The notes under the pieces: model-generated
What the model was told of the DNA's origin: nothing
Seen by the model: the letters and a program-made list of their open reading frames with translations, nothing else
The model's database searches: none
Translations under genes and position numbers: made by a program
NCBI GenBank assembly: GCA_947168525.1
Contig: CAMVMG010000008.1
Coordinates: forward strand, 21,992 to 85,991
Reading direction: 5' to 3'
Source of the DNA: an uncultured Bacteroidales bacterium
Lineage (GTDB): Bacteria; Bacteroidota; Bacteroidia; Bacteroidales; UBA932
DNA length: 64,000 nucleotides
Shown: one piece after another, positions 25,833-33,874 of the stretch
How the letters are laid out: each line of letters begins with the position of its first letter
Position numbering within the stretch: position 1 is the stretch's first letter

Positions 25833-25994
25833 ATGGTCAAAACAAAAACGAAAGAATCCTATTCTTCACCTGAAACACAGGTGTTTGGAATCCAGATGGA
25901 AGGGGGAATCCTTACCATCAGCGGAAAAGGCGCCAGACTATTTGGGGCCGGCATAGATGAAAGTGACGCAGATGATAACGGTAGCATTTGGTAG
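25833..25994 (+). CDS. 53-residue peptide gene upstream of the fimbrillin-like lipoprotein
   Basis: An intact frame of 53 codons from ATG to TAG, starting 26 bases after the -7 box and ending four bases before the next start. The product begins MVKTKTKESYSSPETQVFG and ends in an acidic stretch and a terminal Trp; it has no signal peptide. Bacteroidales genomes often carry such short genes (basic start, PxTEVxE-like centre, acidic end) before surface lipoprotein genes; their role is not known. The tight spacing suggests co-transcription and coupling. Confidence comes from context and start position rather than from a named family. Confidence 0.55.
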   Translation: MVKTKTKESYSSPETQVFGIQMEGGILTISGKGARLFGAGIDESDADDNGSIW

Positions 25995-25998
25995 AGTT

Positions 25999-27384
25999 AT
26001 GAAAAAATCATTCATTTACGCATCTATTGCTTTCTTTGCAGCCGTAGTTGCAGGATGCACGCACGAATCACTTGACACACAAGACCCTTCTCTTTCGGAC
26101 AATCCTGGAGACAAAGTTACGCTCACCGTATCCGCTGTTACCAAGAATCCGGAAGTCTCGGATGAGGCCGGGACAAAGGTCTCTTATGGATCTACAGATG
26201 CCACCTGGGAAGCGGGTGACCAGATTTTCCTTATCAAAAACGACGGAACCACCATTACACTCACGCTCACCGACGGTGCCGGAACCTCTTCTGGAGAGTT
26301 CTCTTCCACAGACCCGGTGGTGGCCGGAACTTATATTCCATATGCCGTGAGTAAAACTTCCCTGGACAAAGGTTTTGTACGTGTGTCGGCTGGTACTATA
26401 ACGCTGGACCTGAGCACCGCGGGCGGAGGCACCCTGGCCGATGCCCTGGAGCACGACATTCTCAAAGGAGCATCCGTTGTCCTGGCCGATGACCAGACTT
26501 CAGCCACCCTTGGTGATTTCACCACGCACATCCTAAGCTATTTGCGTTTTCGCTTCACAAGCACATCCAAAGCCATCACAACCATCGGTATGGATTCGGC
26601 TGGCGGAGTGTACAGGACGGTGAGCATTGCCACCAACGGTACCGTTAGCGGAAGTGATTCCTCAACCGATGTGGTAACTGTCACGGCGTCGGACGATGGC
26701 GCCGGGACGTATGCCGGTTATTTTGCCGTTTACAACAACACTTCCACCAGCCTGATGGCCCATGCCGAAGATGTGGACGGAGGCAAATACACCCGTCTGA
26801 TTTCTGTCAAGACGGCCAATTACACAGCCGGGACTGTCTATGGAAAGACAATCACCCTTTCTTCTGGCATGGTAACGGCAGCTGCGGCAGGTTCGCTCAG
26901 CGAACACCCCTGGAAAAACCTGGGCTTGAGTGTAAAATGGGCCGAATTCAATGTAGGGTCGTCCAGCGAGTATTCGTATGACCAGAATGTGGATAATACT
27001 GAAGGAGGAACTGCCGGAGCGACATGGTCCGGATGGCGCATTCCCACCCGTGCCGAGGTGCAGGAACTATTCTATGCCAGCGAGCGCCAGTGGATTACCG
27101 GTTCAAACAACGGTGTCCGGTTCAATTGTAACGGCAATTATGTAGCAATGGGCGCCGGCGGTTATTATAGGGACCGAGGCGATAGAGATTGGACGTACAA
27201 TGTTGGCTCTACCGTTTATCTCTATATAGATGAAACCAATGTGGAGACCAATGGCACCGTCCGACTTTGGGCGACCATAGGCAGCTCTGGCACAACTTTA
27301 GGTTTTGGCAGTGCAAATCTGGGGAACTCTATGTTTTATTTTTCAAACTATGCAGCCATGCGCCTTGTTTGCGACTACGAATAA
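25999..27384 (+). CDS. Fimbrillin-like surface lipoprotein with a Fib_succ_major-type C terminus
   Basis: A 461-residue lipoprotein (start chosen at MKKSFIYAS; lipobox AVVAGC). Residues of about 25-300 show the fimbrillin-family pattern found in Bacteroidales Mfa/Fim proteins (TKVSYGSTDATWEAGDQIFL, then GEFSSTDPV). The last 150 residues resemble the Fibrobacter succinogenes major paralogous domain (GATWSGWRIPTRAEVQELF to MRLVCDYE). It is probably exported to the cell surface and may be a pilus-like or adhesive protein. Base composition is lower in GC than in its neighbours, which fits a variable surface gene. Confidence 0.75.
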   Translation: MKKSFIYASIAFFAAVVAGCTHESLDTQDPSLSDNPGDKVTLTVSAVTKNPEVSDEAGTKVSYGSTDATWEAGDQIFLIKNDGTTITLTLTDGAGTSSGEFSSTDPVVAGTYIPYAVSKTSLDKGFVRVSAGTITLDLSTAGGGTLADALEHDILKGASVVLADDQTSATLGDFTTHILSYLRFRFTSTSKAITTIGMDSAGGVYRTVSIATNGTVSGSDSSTDVVTVTASDDGAGTYAGYFAVYNNTSTSLMAHAEDVDGGKYTRLISVKTANYTAGTVYGKTITLSSGMVTAAAAGSLSEHPWKNLGLSVKWAEFNVGSSSEYSYDQNVDNTEGGTAGATWSGWRIPTRAEVQELFYASERQWITGSNNGVRFNCNGNYVAMGAGGYYRDRGDRDWTYNVGSTVYLYIDETNVETNGTVRLWATIGSSGTTLGFGSANLGNSMFYFSNYAAMRLVCDYE

Positions 27385-27389
27385 TTCGC

Positions 27390-27397
27390 TATCTTTG
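27390..27397 (+). promoter_or_regulatory. -7 promoter box (TATCTTTG) of the kelch-AraC gene
   Basis: Perfect consensus with TTTG at 27368-27371, 18 bases upstream, as -33 element. It ends five bases before the GTG start, so the mRNA may have no leader. Confidence 0.6.
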
Positions 27398-27402
27398 CGG
27401 TA

Positions 27403-28968
27403 GTGAAGCGTTTAGCCCTCATACTGCTCACCTTGCTCGCCGTCGGGTGCTCCCGGAGCACCGACGGCGGAGCGGAGCGTCTGCCGGACCTGCCGGAGCC
27501 GGTGTCCACACCCTATGTGATGGCCCTGAATGGGGAGCTGACCCTTTTCGGCGGACACACCGACGGCTTCCTGTTGTCGCCGTCGGCCTGGTACCTGAAG
27601 GGCGGCGTGTGGCATGAGGTTTCCATGAAATACCCACACGACTTCGGCTTTTGCGTCCCCCTGCCGGACGGGCGGGTGATGCTGGGCGGCGGGTCGGCAG
27701 AGGCTTTCGGCATCGGACAGAGCTGGGGCGTGGAGATCTATGACCCGGCCACGCACAGTTTCACGGCCGAGGGTATCCTGGACCGCAAACGCGCCGGGGC
27801 ATCGGCCCTGGCCTTCCCGGACGGGCGAGTACTGGTGAGCGGCAACTGGTACGCGCCCGACGCAATGGGAATCTACGAACCTGGGAAAGGTTTTTCGTTT
27901 TTGAAAGAAGCCTCCGTCCAGCGCAGTACTCCGTTCATTCTGGTGTCCGGAGAGAACAACGTCATCGTCTTTTCCAGCAAGGACAACTACGGCAATCCCT
28001 CCGACGGCACGGTGGACCGGCTGCAAGGAGACCCTTTCCATGAACCGCTGCTGGATGAATGGGAGCCGTGGGACACCCCACGGGCGGACCTTTCCATCGG
28101 AGAATATACCTATCTTGTGCTGGCCCGGCATCGGGAGAACCAGGGGTGGGGCATTCTCCGGATTGCGGGAGAACATTTTTCCGTGCTGGAAACGGATTTC
28201 GCCCTTCCTGTGCGTTCCAAAGCCGGAAACTATATCTGGAGCCAGCTGGCCATGGACCGCAGCCGCCGGAGCGCCTATACGTTGGGTATCGACACGGAGG
28301 GGAATGCCTGTGTGGCCCGCATCTGTTACGACCCCATTTTTGACGGAGGCAAGGCCGAAGTGACCCTGACCGAGGCTGAAGGCTCCTTCCCGCAGGGGGC
28401 CTTCGCCCTGCTCTCGGACGGGACGCTCGTCCTCTCGGGCGGTACGGAAGGCAACAATTTCAAGACCCGACAGGACGTCTGGGCTTTCCACACAGAAGCA
28501 CCATCAAACGCCGATCTCCCCTGGTCCTGGGTCCTTGTTATCGGCCTGCTACTCCTGACGGTGGGAACTTTCTTCTTCCGCCGGAAGAGTGCCGGCCCTG
28601 TCCCGGCGTCAGAAGCGGAAGGCATCCCGACCACGCTACAACTGACAGAGCAGCTTTCACAAATCATTGAGCAGGAGGAGCTTTTCAAGCAGCCGGACCT
28701 TCGTGTCACCGACATCGCCGCCCGGCTGGCCACCAACCGAACCTACATCAGCGCCATCATTAAGAGCCTTTCCGGGGATAGTTTCTCTAACCTCATCAAC
28801 GGATACCGTGTCCGCTATGCGCAGAAACTGATACGGGAACATCCGGAGATGAGTGTCACGGATATCGCCGCCGAAAGCGGTTTCTCCTCTCGGAGCGCCT
28901 TCTACCGCAACTTCAAGGCCGTCACCGGCCTGAATCCTGCCGAGTGGAAAAAACAACAAACAATTTGA
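27403..28968 (+). CDS. Hybrid regulator: periplasmic kelch-like propeller, one transmembrane helix, AraC-type DNA-binding domain
   Basis: A 521-residue protein starting at GTG. An N-terminal hydrophobic segment ending LLAVGCS could be a signal anchor or a weak lipobox. Residues of about 25-365 carry repeated Gly/Trp-rich blades (DGRVMLGGGSAEAFG, DGRVLVSGNWYAP, DGTLVLSGGTEGN) like kelch/galactose oxidase propellers. A single helix (WSWVLVIGLLLLTVGTFFF) follows at about 373-391 and an AraC HTH pair fills about 415-521 (LATNRTYISAIIK, AAESGFSSRSAFYRNFK). It should sense something outside the inner membrane and act directly on DNA. It follows the fimbrillin-like gene. Confidence 0.82.
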   Translation: MKRLALILLTLLAVGCSRSTDGGAERLPDLPEPVSTPYVMALNGELTLFGGHTDGFLLSPSAWYLKGGVWHEVSMKYPHDFGFCVPLPDGRVMLGGGSAEAFGIGQSWGVEIYDPATHSFTAEGILDRKRAGASALAFPDGRVLVSGNWYAPDAMGIYEPGKGFSFLKEASVQRSTPFILVSGENNVIVFSSKDNYGNPSDGTVDRLQGDPFHEPLLDEWEPWDTPRADLSIGEYTYLVLARHRENQGWGILRIAGEHFSVLETDFALPVRSKAGNYIWSQLAMDRSRRSAYTLGIDTEGNACVARICYDPIFDGGKAEVTLTEAEGSFPQGAFALLSDGTLVLSGGTEGNNFKTRQDVWAFHTEAPSNADLPWSWVLVIGLLLLTVGTFFFRRKSAGPVPASEAEGIPTTLQLTEQLSQIIEQEELFKQPDLRVTDIAARLATNRTYISAIIKSLSGDSFSNLINGYRVRYAQKLIREHPEMSVTDIAAESGFSSRSAFYRNFKAVTGLNPAEWKKQQTI

Positions 28969-29015
28969 TTATTTTCAATGATCTTTTTACCTTAGCGAAA
29001 AATAATGCATTGCTT

Positions 29016-29531
29016 ATGAAAAAGATTGTATTGGTAGCCCTCGCGCTGATTGCCTCCACCTTGCTGTTTGCAGCCAAACCGCTGAAAGTCACCCAGGGGA
29101 GCCTGGATATCCTCCGGCAAGACGCCACCGCATCCTGGACCATCGACCTGTCAGAAGCCACTTTCGAGAAAGACCAGGCATTTAAAGCCTGGAGCGGCGA
29201 AGACTACGAAACCCGCGTGGAAAGCATGAACGAGGCCTTCTTCGAGTCTTTCAACAAATACAGCAAAGGCCTGAAGCTCACCGACGGGCAGGCTCCTTAC
29301 AAACTGGTATTCAAAGTAAAGGACTTTGTACGCAAGCAAGGTCCGGGCATGTGGGGCAGTATGTTCATTACTGTTTCCGGCACCATCGACATCGTGGACG
29401 CCGGCTCCGGTGAAGTGCTCTGCAGGCTGGACGTGGACGGAGTCCGCGGAGACACGGACTTCGTAGAGAACGACCGCTTCCCCAAGACCATGGACTGGCT
29501 CTGCCGGGATATCTTCAAACTGAAGAAGTAA
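29016..29531 (+). CDS. Secreted protein of unknown function
   Basis: A 171-residue protein with a signal peptide (STLLFAAK) and no named motif. The mature part has mixed strands and helices and ends in a basic FKLKK. I chose the ATG at 29016 because it gives a proper signal peptide; codons upstream in frame do not. It lies 47 bases after the hybrid regulator gene and converges on the fucosidase gene five bases away. A conserved Bacteroidales hypothetical. Confidence 0.7.
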   Translation: MKKIVLVALALIASTLLFAAKPLKVTQGSLDILRQDATASWTIDLSEATFEKDQAFKAWSGEDYETRVESMNEAFFESFNKYSKGLKLTDGQAPYKLVFKVKDFVRKQGPGMWGSMFITVSGTIDIVDAGSGEVLCRLDVDGVRGDTDFVENDRFPKTMDWLCRDIFKLKK

Positions 29532-29536
29532 CGGGA

Positions 29537-30916
29537 TTACAGCTCCGGCGCCAGATAAACCCCCAGCTTTTTCAGAATCGGTTTTGCCTTCGCATCCGTT
29601 ACCGTGATGCGGAGCTTCGAAGCCTTGACCGTGGGGAAACAGACGATACGGCGGTGGCCGATGGTGGTAAGGCCGTCGCCCTTCTCCGCCAACTCGTCGG
29701 AGAGCGGTATCCAGGCCCCGTCCACCCATGCTTCCAGCGTGAACTTTTTCACTCTTTGTCCCAGGGCGATGTCTTCCTCTGCCAGGAAACGATTGAAGCT
29801 GACAGGGTTATGGAAGTCAATCAGGGCCGATGACCCTTTGCGCGTAATACGGGCCGCATCGGCCAGATTCACCTTAAACACGGCGTCTACTGCCTGCTTG
29901 AAGGCAAGGCCCCGGAGGCTGTCCACCGGATGGATGCGGCCGTCTGGCGTCACGGGGAAATTCAGCAGAAGGGTAGAGTTCCGGCCCACTGACTTATAGT
30001 AGATGTCCATCAGTTCCGGAAGGGTTTTCACCTGCTCATCCTCGGCCGCATGATAGAACCACCCCGGACGGATGCTGGTATTGGTCTCGCCGGGGCACCA
30101 CACATCCCCGTCCTCTACGCCATAGTGCAGCATGGCATAGGTGGTTTCCCCTTCGGCAGGCATCAGGCTCCAGGAAGTTTCTCCCACGTTTCCGGCCTCG
30201 GTACCCACCCAGCGGAGGTCTCCCCGGTCGCCGCCGTCGTTCCAGATCACGGCGTGGGGCTGGAGCTCACGCACCAGGCGGAAAGTATCGGCCCAGCCAT
30301 AATAGGTTTTGGCGTTAATCCGGCGCATCTCTGAAGCGCCGCCATACCAGCCGTCGCCGCCGTTGGCCCCGTCGAACCAGACCTCGAAAATGTCGCCATA
30401 GCCGGTCAGGAGTTCCCTCAGCTGGTTCCGGAAATAATCTACATAGGCCGGACGGCCGTATTCCGGATGATGCCGGTCCCAGGGCGACAGGTAAACGGCG
30501 AACTTGAGCCCTTCTTCGCGGCAGGCGTCGGAGAGCTCTTTTACCACATCTCCCTTCCCGCCCTTCCAAGGCGTGTTTTTCACGCTGTAATCCGTATAGG
30601 CCGACGGCCACATGCAAAAGCCGCAGTGGTGTTTGGCCGTGAAGATGATCCCCTTCATGCCCGCCTGCTTACACACCCGCACCCATTGCCGGCAGTCCAG
30701 GTTTTCCGGATTGAACAAGGCTGGATCTTCGTTGCCGTAGCCCCATTCCTCCCCTGTATACGTATTCAGCGAATAGTGGATAAACGCATACATGTCCATG
30801 TCCTGCCACCGGAGCTGGTCGGCTGTGGGCAGCGGCCCCACGGGAGCCGGCTGGCAACCCGCCACATAAAAGAAGGCGGCAAGAACCATTGCCGCCCTGA
30901 GGAACTTGCCTGCCAT
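29537..30916 (-). CDS. Alpha-L-fucosidase, GH29 (lipoprotein)
   Basis: A 459-residue GH29 enzyme. The start at 30916 overlaps the stop of the thioredoxin gene by one base and gives a lipoprotein signal (FFYVAGC, Cys near residue 21). GH29 landmarks are GMKGIIFTAKHHCGFCMWPS near residue 80-100, then YLSPWDRH and the nucleophile Asp in FEVWFDGANGG near 180. A C-terminal beta-sandwich follows from about residue 345. It removes alpha-linked fucose from glycans at the cell surface or in the periplasm, consistent with mucin or plant glycan use. Confidence 0.88.
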   Translation of the reverse strand: MAGKFLRAAMVLAAFFYVAGCQPAPVGPLPTADQLRWQDMDMYAFIHYSLNTYTGEEWGYGNEDPALFNPENLDCRQWVRVCKQAGMKGIIFTAKHHCGFCMWPSAYTDYSVKNTPWKGGKGDVVKELSDACREEGLKFAVYLSPWDRHHPEYGRPAYVDYFRNQLRELLTGYGDIFEVWFDGANGGDGWYGGASEMRRINAKTYYGWADTFRLVRELQPHAVIWNDGGDRGDLRWVGTEAGNVGETSWSLMPAEGETTYAMLHYGVEDGDVWCPGETNTSIRPGWFYHAAEDEQVKTLPELMDIYYKSVGRNSTLLLNFPVTPDGRIHPVDSLRGLAFKQAVDAVFKVNLADAARITRKGSSALIDFHNPVSFNRFLAEEDIALGQRVKKFTLEAWVDGAWIPLSDELAEKGDGLTTIGHRRIVCFPTVKASKLRITVTDAKAKPILKKLGVYLAPEL

Positions 30917-31446
30917 TACTTCAGGAGCGTATCCACCAGCGCATCCACCTTGTTCTGCATCACGGTGGCAAGGAGCACCTTGCCATCCGGGCCGATCACA
31001 TACTTGGTGGGAATCCACTGGATGTGGTAGGCTTCGGAGATGGCGCTCTCCTTCTTGGCCTTGAACTCTGACAGCTGCAGCCAGCCGATCCCCTGCTCCT
31101 TCACATAGGCTTCCAGCCTGGCAGGATCTGTGTCGAAGGAAACGCCCACCATCACAATGTCCTTGCGGTCTTTGAGTTTTTTCTGCAGGTCCAGCAGCTG
31201 GGGCATCTCGTCCCGGCAGTCCGGGCACCAGGTGGCCCAGAAGTCGATGATAAGGGTTTTCCCGCGGAAGTCTTTGAGGGAATAGGTTTTACCATCTGTG
31301 CCGGGCAGGGTGAAATCCGGGGCCTGACCGCTCTTGATCAGGTCTTTCGCATACTGGGGATCCAGGTCTTTGACATCCTGGGCCAGGAGGGTGACAGCGC
31401 CCAGAAAAAGGGCGGCGGTAAGAGAAAGGAATAACTTGATTTTCAT
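30916..31446 (-). CDS. TlpA/ResA-like thiol-disulfide oxidoreductase
   Basis: A 176-residue periplasmic thioredoxin-fold protein. A signal peptide ends near residue 22 (TLLAQ), the redox motif WCPDC is in FWATWCPDCRDEMP near residue 73-77 and the cis-Pro is in WIPTKYVI near 150. It probably reduces or transfers disulfides in the periplasm. It shares a TAATG overlap with the downstream fucosidase and follows radA by 21 bases, so the three may be read together. Confidence 0.9.
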   Translation of the reverse strand: MKIKLFLSLTAALFLGAVTLLAQDVKDLDPQYAKDLIKSGQAPDFTLPGTDGKTYSLKDFRGKTLIIDFWATWCPDCRDEMPQLLDLQKKLKDRKDIVMVGVSFDTDPARLEAYVKEQGIGWLQLSEFKAKKESAISEAYHIQWIPTKYVIGPDGKVLLATVMQNKVDALVDTLLK

Positions 31447-31467
31447 ATCGTCCGCTTTATTTTATAG

Positions 31468-32835
31468 TTACTTGAACAGGGCCCTGACCAGGGCTGGGAT
31501 ATCGGCCACCTTCACCACTTCGATTCCTTCCGGCTTGCGGTCGAAGTGGGTATAGGAGCTAACAAAAATGCGCTTGAAGCCCAGCCGGGCAGCCTCCACG
31601 GCACGGCGCTCTGCCTGAGAAACGGGACGGATTTCTCCGCTGAGGCCCACCTCGCCGGCAAAGCAGACATCGGAGGGAATGGGATAGTCGAAGTTGGAGG
31701 AAAGCACCGCGCAAATCACAGCCAGGTCGCAGGCCGGGTCTGTGATCCGCAGGCCGCCAGCCATGTTCAGAAAAACGTCTTTCTGGGCCAGTTTGAAGCC
31801 CGCCCGCCGCTCCAGTACAGCCAGCAGCATGTTCAGGCGGCGCACGTCAAAGCCGGTGGCACTGCGCTGGGCCGTTCCATATACGGCCGACGACACCAGC
31901 GCCTGAACCTCGAACAGGAAAGGCCGGTTGCCGTCCAGCATGGCCGATATGGCCGTGCCGCTGAGGCCATCCTCATGCATGGGGATGAGCATTTCCGACG
32001 GGTTGGCCACTTCCCGGAGGCCACTTCCCGTCATCTCGAACACAGCCAGCTCTGAAGTGGAACCGAAGCGGTTCTTGATGCTCCGGAGTACGCGGTACGC
32101 CCCCCGGTTCTCCCCCTCGAACTGCAGGACCACATCCACGATATGCTCCAAAATCTTGGGCCCGGCAATAGAGCCTTCCTTGGTGATATGGCCAATCAGG
32201 ATTACCGGAATGCCACTTTCTTTGGCAAAACGGAGCAGCGTGGCGGCCACTTCCTTGATCTGGCTCACACTGCCGGCGGTGGATTCCACCGAAGGACAGT
32301 ACATCGTCTGCACCGAGTCCACGATCATCAGGTCCGGGGCTACTTCCTGGGCCTCCGCCACGATGGAAGTCATATCCGTCTCGCTGTAGATGTAGCAGTT
32401 GGAAGCGTCGCCGCCCAGCCTGTCTGCCCGCATCTTCACCTGCTTCACGCTTTCCTCGCCGGTGACATAGAGGGTCTTGAGTTCCGGCCGGCGCAGGGGT
32501 AGCTGCAGGGAAAGGGTAGATTTGCCGATACCCGGCTCGCCTCCCATCAGCACCAAAGAGCCTTGGACGATGCCACCGCCGAGGAGCCGGTCTACCTCCG
32601 CGCTTCCCAGGGAAATGCGGTCTTCCACGGAGGTGGAGACCTCCTTGAGGGGCATCGGCTTTCGGCCGGAGCCGGGCACGGATACTGCCGACGGCCGCTT
32701 TCCGGTAGCCACCTCCCGCTCCACCATCGTATTCCACTCCCCGCAGGCGGGGCAGCGCCCCATCCACTTCGCGTACTCATTGCCGCAGTGGCTGCAGAAC
32801 CACACGGACTTGGATTTCTTCAACGTCGTTGCCAT
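31468..32835 (-). CDS. radA: DNA repair protein RadA
   Basis: A 455-residue protein with all RadA (Sms) parts: a four-Cys zinc finger at residues 14-33 (CSHCGNEYAKWMGRCPAC), a Walker A motif GEPGIGKST near residue 97, the RadA-specific KNRFGST motif near 258, and a C-terminal Lon-like domain. RadA is a DnaB-like helicase that drives branch migration during recombination. The start ATG gives the expected position of the zinc finger. Confidence 0.95.
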   Translation of the reverse strand: MATTLKKSKSVWFCSHCGNEYAKWMGRCPACGEWNTMVEREVATGKRPSAVSVPGSGRKPMPLKEVSTSVEDRISLGSAEVDRLLGGGIVQGSLVLMGGEPGIGKSTLSLQLPLRRPELKTLYVTGEESVKQVKMRADRLGGDASNCYIYSETDMTSIVAEAQEVAPDLMIVDSVQTMYCPSVESTAGSVSQIKEVAATLLRFAKESGIPVILIGHITKEGSIAGPKILEHIVDVVLQFEGENRGAYRVLRSIKNRFGSTSELAVFEMTGSGLREVANPSEMLIPMHEDGLSGTAISAMLDGNRPFLFEVQALVSSAVYGTAQRSATGFDVRRLNMLLAVLERRAGFKLAQKDVFLNMAGGLRITDPACDLAVICAVLSSNFDYPIPSDVCFAGEVGLSGEIRPVSQAERRAVEAARLGFKRIFVSSYTHFDRKPEGIEVVKVADIPALVRALFK

Positions 32836-32922
32836 CGGCCAGTTTCTTTAGAGCTGTAAATATACAAAAAATCCCGGGGAAAAATCCTCGGGACAACACG
32901 CATTCCGCGAAAGATACGGAAA

Positions 32923-33132
32923 TTACTGGGCGTTGTCGATGGCGTTGGCGGCAGCATCGGCTGCAGCTTTTGCAGTGTTGGCCACGGAATCGGCAGCAGC
33001 CTCGACGGCCTCTTCAACAACCTCTACAGATTCTTCAGCGGCAGCCTCAGCCTTTTTGGAGTTGTTGTTGCCGCAAGCAGTGGCGGCAATCATCATTGCC
33101 ACAACTGCGACAGACATAAATACTTTTTTCAT
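32923..33132 (-). CDS. Small Ala/Glu-rich lipoprotein
   Basis: A 69-residue lipoprotein (lipobox IAATAC, Cys near 20) whose mature part is about 45 residues of Ala, Glu, Val and Asp in a helical pattern. Similar short Ala-rich lipoproteins are common and abundant in Bacteroidales, perhaps in the role of Lpp-type envelope spacers; this is inference. A -7 box lies about 48 bases upstream. Confidence 0.75.
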   Translation of the reverse strand: MKKVFMSVAVVAMMIAATACGNNNSKKAEAAAEESVEVVEEAVEAAADSVANTAKAAADAAANAIDNAQ

Positions 33133-33180
33133 AACCTTTAAATTTTAGAATACACTTATACTCTCTAACCTTTTCGGAGG

Positions 33181-33188
33181 CAAATGTA
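33181..33188 (-). promoter_or_regulatory. -7 promoter box (TACATTTG) of the Ala-rich lipoprotein gene
   Basis: TAnnTTTG match on the minus strand, in a gene-free AT-rich stretch of about 230 bases. A plus-strand box (TATTTTTG, 33194-33201) overlaps this region. Confidence 0.5.
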
Positions 33189-33296
33189 GAGCATATTTTT
33201 GGCTTATCAAAGGATTTTTTAAAAAAATTTATAATAATTTTTTGCGTCGCCTGACTCGGTTTTCTGTATATCACTAATTATCAGCACGTTACAAGA

Positions 33297-33330
33297 AAAC
33301 CCTGTTGCGCGCTAACAGCAGGTTTTTTTT
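33297..33330. terminator. Hairpin terminator next to ispF with an eight-T tail
   Basis: The stem 33301-33307 pairs with 33315-33322 and is followed by eight T on the plus strand and preceded by a short A run, so it can end ispF transcription on the minus strand and any plus transcript. The hairpin sequence is nearly the same as at 57920-57941. Confidence 0.75.
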
Positions 33331-33360
33331 GTAGTTAGCTCAGAATCAGGCATGTAGCCG

Positions 33361-33840
33361 CTACGGCTGAAGGAGCACGGCGGAAGCCCAGACCTCGCAG
33401 CCTTCGCAGCGGCCCACAAAACCCAGGCGCTCGGTGGTAGTGGCCTTTACGGACACCCTGTCTGCCGATACCCCCAGGATAGGTGCCAGGGTTTCCCGCA
33501 TGGCCTGGATATGCGGGGCCAGCTTGGGGCGCTGCAGGGCGATGGTGATATCGGCATTGCCCACCCGGTAGCCCTTTTCATGGATCAGGGCTACCACTTT
33601 TTCCAGTAACAGCTTACTGTCCACGCCCTTCCACTCGTCGCTGGTGTCCGGGAACAGATGGCCGATATCCCCCAGCGCCAGGGCACCCAGCAGGGCGTCG
33701 CACAGGGCGTGGATAGCCACGTCGCCGTCTGAATGGGCCACGAAGCCCGTCTCTGAAGGAATCTGCACCCCGCCCAACCACATGGGAAGGCCGGGAGCCA
33801 GGGCGTGCACATCGTATCCATTACCAATGCGAATATCCAT
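33361..33840 (-). CDS. ispF: 2-C-methyl-D-erythritol 2,4-cyclodiphosphate synthase
   Basis: A 159-residue enzyme of the non-mevalonate isoprenoid route. Metal-binding Asp and His are in IGNGYDVHAL near residue 8-10, His 42 region in FVAHSDGDVAIHALCDALLGA, and the C-terminal KATTTERLGFVGRCEG motif is complete. It cyclises CDP-methylerythritol phosphate to MEcPP. I chose the ATG at 33840; a second ATG two codons upstream (33846) is also possible. A -7 box lies at 33857-33864. Confidence 0.95.
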   Translation of the reverse strand: MDIRIGNGYDVHALAPGLPMWLGGVQIPSETGFVAHSDGDVAIHALCDALLGALALGDIGHLFPDTSDEWKGVDSKLLLEKVVALIHEKGYRVGNADITIALQRPKLAPHIQAMRETLAPILGVSADRVSVKATTTERLGFVGRCEGCEVWASAVLLQP

Positions 33841-33856
33841 AACCATACGTTTTTTG

Positions 33857-33864
33857 CAAAGATA
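33857..33864 (-). promoter_or_regulatory. -7 promoter box (TATCTTTG) of ispF
   Basis: Perfect consensus 10 to 16 bases before the two possible ispF starts. Confidence 0.6.
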
Positions 33865-33874
33865 CAAAAATAGT

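Noticed and set aside
25999..27384. Recent horizontal transfer of the fimbrillin-like gene
   Set aside because: Its lower GC is visible, but there are no mobile genes, repeats or tRNA next to it, and surface lipoprotein genes often differ in composition.
30917..31228. N-terminal extension of the fucosidase frame
   Set aside because: It lies inside the thioredoxin gene in another frame; the start at 30916 gives a lipoprotein signal and a one-base overlap.
33194..33330. A plus-strand small RNA ending at the eight-T terminator
   Set aside because: The -7 box TATTTTTG has no good -33 element and overlaps the minus-strand promoter; the hairpin is better explained as a bidirectional terminator for ispF.
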